From a candidate division Zixibacteria bacterium RBG_16_53_22 (GTDB lineage Bacteria > Zixibacteria > MSB-5A5 > UBA10806), in contig MEWP01000047.1 in assembly GCA_001775395.1 (NCBI GenBank), positions 948 to 45,252 of the forward strand: a stretch of 44,305 nt of DNA, written 5' to 3'. This document shows positions 42,937-44,305 of this stretch, piece by piece. A program made the translations under genes and the position numbers. Position 1 is the first letter of the stretch, and each line of letters begins with the position of its first letter. The notes beneath the pieces are model-generated. The model was given only the letters and a program-made list of their open reading frames with translations. It was not told the DNA's origin and searched no databases.

Positions 42937-42964
42937 TTGGGCGGCAGACTTCCTCGTCTGCGCC
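42937..42964. repeat. Short structured repeat, copy 2
   Basis: TTGGGCGGCAGAC and CTCGTCTGC as in copy 1, but the interior is reduced to a 6-base loop. The segment gcagac (42944-42949) pairs with gtctgc (42956-42961), and ggc/gcc extends the stem across one bulged G. It looks like an internal-deletion form of the copy at 39706. Confidence 0.65.
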
Positions 42965-42993
42965 TTGGATGCCACAGATGATGAGGACGGAAG

Positions 42994-44305
42994 ATGAAGG
43001 ACCTTAAGCCTGAAGATATCAAAGTAATTCTGGCCACCGATTGCGGCTCGACCACGACCAAAGCCATCCTGATTGAATACCATGACGGCGAATACCGCCT
43101 GATCGTCCGCGGCGAGGCCCCCACCACGGTCGAGGCTCCCTTCGAGGACGTCACCATGGGCGTCCTCAACGCCATCGCCGAGGTGGAGGAACTTTCCGGA
43201 CGCAAGATACTCGATGAGCATGACAAGATCATTAACCCTCGTCGCGATGAAAACGGCAAGAAGATCGGCACCGATATATATGTCTCAACATCGTCAGCCG
43301 GCGGCGGCCTGCAGATGATGGTGGCCGGCGTGGTTCGCTCCATGACCGCCGAATCGGCCGAACGCGCCGCCCTGGGAGCCGGCGCCATCGTCATGGACGT
43401 TATCGCCTCGAACGACAAGCGCCTGCCGCACCAGCAGATCGAGCGCATCCGGCACCTCCGCCCCGACATGATTCTCCTTTCCGGCGGTATCGATGGCGGT
43501 ACTACCACGCACGTGGTGGAGCTGGCCGAACTTATCGCGGCCGCCGATCCCCGGCCGCGTCTCGGCTCGGGTTACAAGCTTCCGATTATCTATGCCGGCA
43601 ATAAGGAGGCTCGTGGCGCGATCAAAGAGTCGCTTGAAAAGAAGGTCGATCTCGACATTGTCGATAATCTTCGCCCCGTGCTCGAACGCGAGAACCTGCT
43701 CCCCGCTCGCGAAAAGATCCACGACCTCTTCATGGAACATGTCATGGCCCAGGCGCCGGGCTACCGCCACCTGATGGAATGGACCGATGCCCCCATCATG
43801 CCGACCCCGGGCGCAGTTGGCCTCATCATCAAGCGCGTGGCCGATGAGATGAAGATCGAGGCCGTCGGTGTCGATATCGGCGGCGCCACCACCGACGTTT
43901 TCTCGGTGTTCCGCCCCGAGGGCAAACCGGAGGGCGTCTTCAACCGCACCGTCTCGGCCAACCTCGGCATGAGCTATTCGGTTTCCAACGTCTTTGCCGA
44001 GGCCACCCTGCCCAACGTCATGCGCTGGGTACCGTTCGACATGGACGAGCGTGACCTGCGTAACCGCGTCAAGAATAAAATGATCCGTCCCACAACTATC
44101 CCGCAGATGCTCGAGGAGCTTATTTTTGAGCAGGCCATCGCCAAGGAGGCCCTGCGGCTGGCTTTCATCCAGCATAAATCGTTCGCCACCGAGCTTAAGG
44201 GTGTCCAGCAGCAGCGTACTATCGCCGATGCTTTTGACCAGGGCGCTTCCGGCGGTACGATTGTCAACATGATGACGCTCGATATCCTGATCGGCTCGGG
44301 CGGCG
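42994..44305 (+). CDS. GlmL/MutL-family actin-like ATPase (methylaspartate-mutase accessory type), 3' truncated
   Basis: 437 codons are open to the window end. GAGGA (42983-42987) precedes the ATG. The start MKDLKPEDIKVILATDCGSTTTKAILIE carries the phosphate-1 loop of the actin/Hsp70/BadF fold. A long second half shows LRPDMILLSGGIDGGTTTHVVEL, PIIYAGNKEAR, and a second phosphate loop EAVGVDIGGATTDVFSV. This pattern is that of the GlmL/MutL family, whose genes usually lie beside coenzyme-B12-dependent glutamate mutase subunits and are thought to help reactivate the enzyme. No mutase gene is visible upstream; it might be downstream. Long minus-strand frames in this region are mirror images of this gene. 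Confidence 0.9.
   Translation, partial: MKDLKPEDIKVILATDCGSTTTKAILIEYHDGEYRLIVRGEAPTTVEAPFEDVTMGVLNAIAEVEELSGRKILDEHDKIINPRRDENGKKIGTDIYVSTSSAGGGLQMMVAGVVRSMTAESAERAALGAGAIVMDVIASNDKRLPHQQIERIRHLRPDMILLSGGIDGGTTTHVVELAELIAAADPRPRLGSGYKLPIIYAGNKEARGAIKESLEKKVDLDIVDNLRPVLERENLLPAREKIHDLFMEHVMAQAPGYRHLMEWTDAPIMPTPGAVGLIIKRVADEMKIEAVGVDIGGATTDVFSVFRPEGKPEGVFNRTVSANLGMSYSVSNVFAEATLPNVMRWVPFDMDERDLRNRVKNKMIRPTTIPQMLEELIFEQAIAKEALRLAFIQHKSFATELKGVQQQRTIADAFDQGASGGTIVNMMTLDILIGSGG

Noticed and set aside
43294-44175. A 293-codon open frame on the minus strand
   Set aside because: It mirrors the GlmL-like gene, which has clear family motifs, and its translation is His/Asp/Gly-rich with no recognisable domain.

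Overview
The window looks like a chromosomal segment of a Gram-negative bacterium of the Fibrobacteres-Chlorobi-Bacteroidetes sphere, most like a candidate-phylum Zixibacteria-type genome. This placement is an inference. It rests on several secreted multidomain proteins with a dockerin-like tail of two Ca-binding loops (GDxNG...NGIDVTY, then DVNG...NGIDITY), on outer-membrane beta-barrel candidates, and on moderately GC-rich coding DNA separated by AT-rich gaps with sigma70-type promoters. No rRNA, tRNA, CRISPR array, transposase or phage gene was seen.

Layout. Positions 1-11751 hold three large exported proteins with dockerin-like tails. One is a 5'-truncated jelly-roll/CARDB protein; the other two carry papain/C39-like domains, four of them in tandem in the first. 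A small exported protein of unknown function follows (11929-12687). Positions 12903-17917 form a compact co-directional operon: an active plus inactive M16 peptidase pair, a zinc-ribbon Nudix hydrolase, RuvX/YqgF and the lytic transglycosylase MltG. Positions 17967-19165 are on the minus strand: an alkyltransferase-like DNA repair protein, a lipoprotein and a 71-residue protein. Positions 19575-24927 carry a secreted ComEC-type metallo-beta-lactamase with Ig-like repeats, a Crp/Fnr regulator and a membrane Fe-S oxidoreductase of the FadF/Hdr type. A SAM methyltransferase (minus strand) and DNA polymerase III delta (holA) follow.

Positions 27232-33855 join an ECF sigma factor and its anti-sigma factor to a five-gene translationally coupled operon. 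The operon has poly-gamma-glutamate synthesis genes (pgsB, pgsC, pgsW-like) followed by a two-repeat periplasmic protein and an outer-membrane barrel. This looks like a polymer synthesis and export system adapted to a two-membrane cell. An NtrC-type regulator follows. Next is an operon of an unrecognised 12-repeat 'GND-Y' solenoid protein, a HEAT-repeat protein and a YprB-like exonuclease. Two minus-strand genes (39809-42721) encode further exported proteins with dockerin-like modules. The window ends inside a GlmL/MutL-type gene on the plus strand.

The observations I rate highest are: a two-copy family of about 155-bp four-stem palindromic elements (21676-21829 and 35515-35672); the poly-gamma-glutamate-like operon with outer-membrane partners; the GND-Y solenoid protein with an apparently leaderless start; the tandem C39-like protein with one degenerate domain; and direct repeats flanking the minus-strand dockerin cassette.
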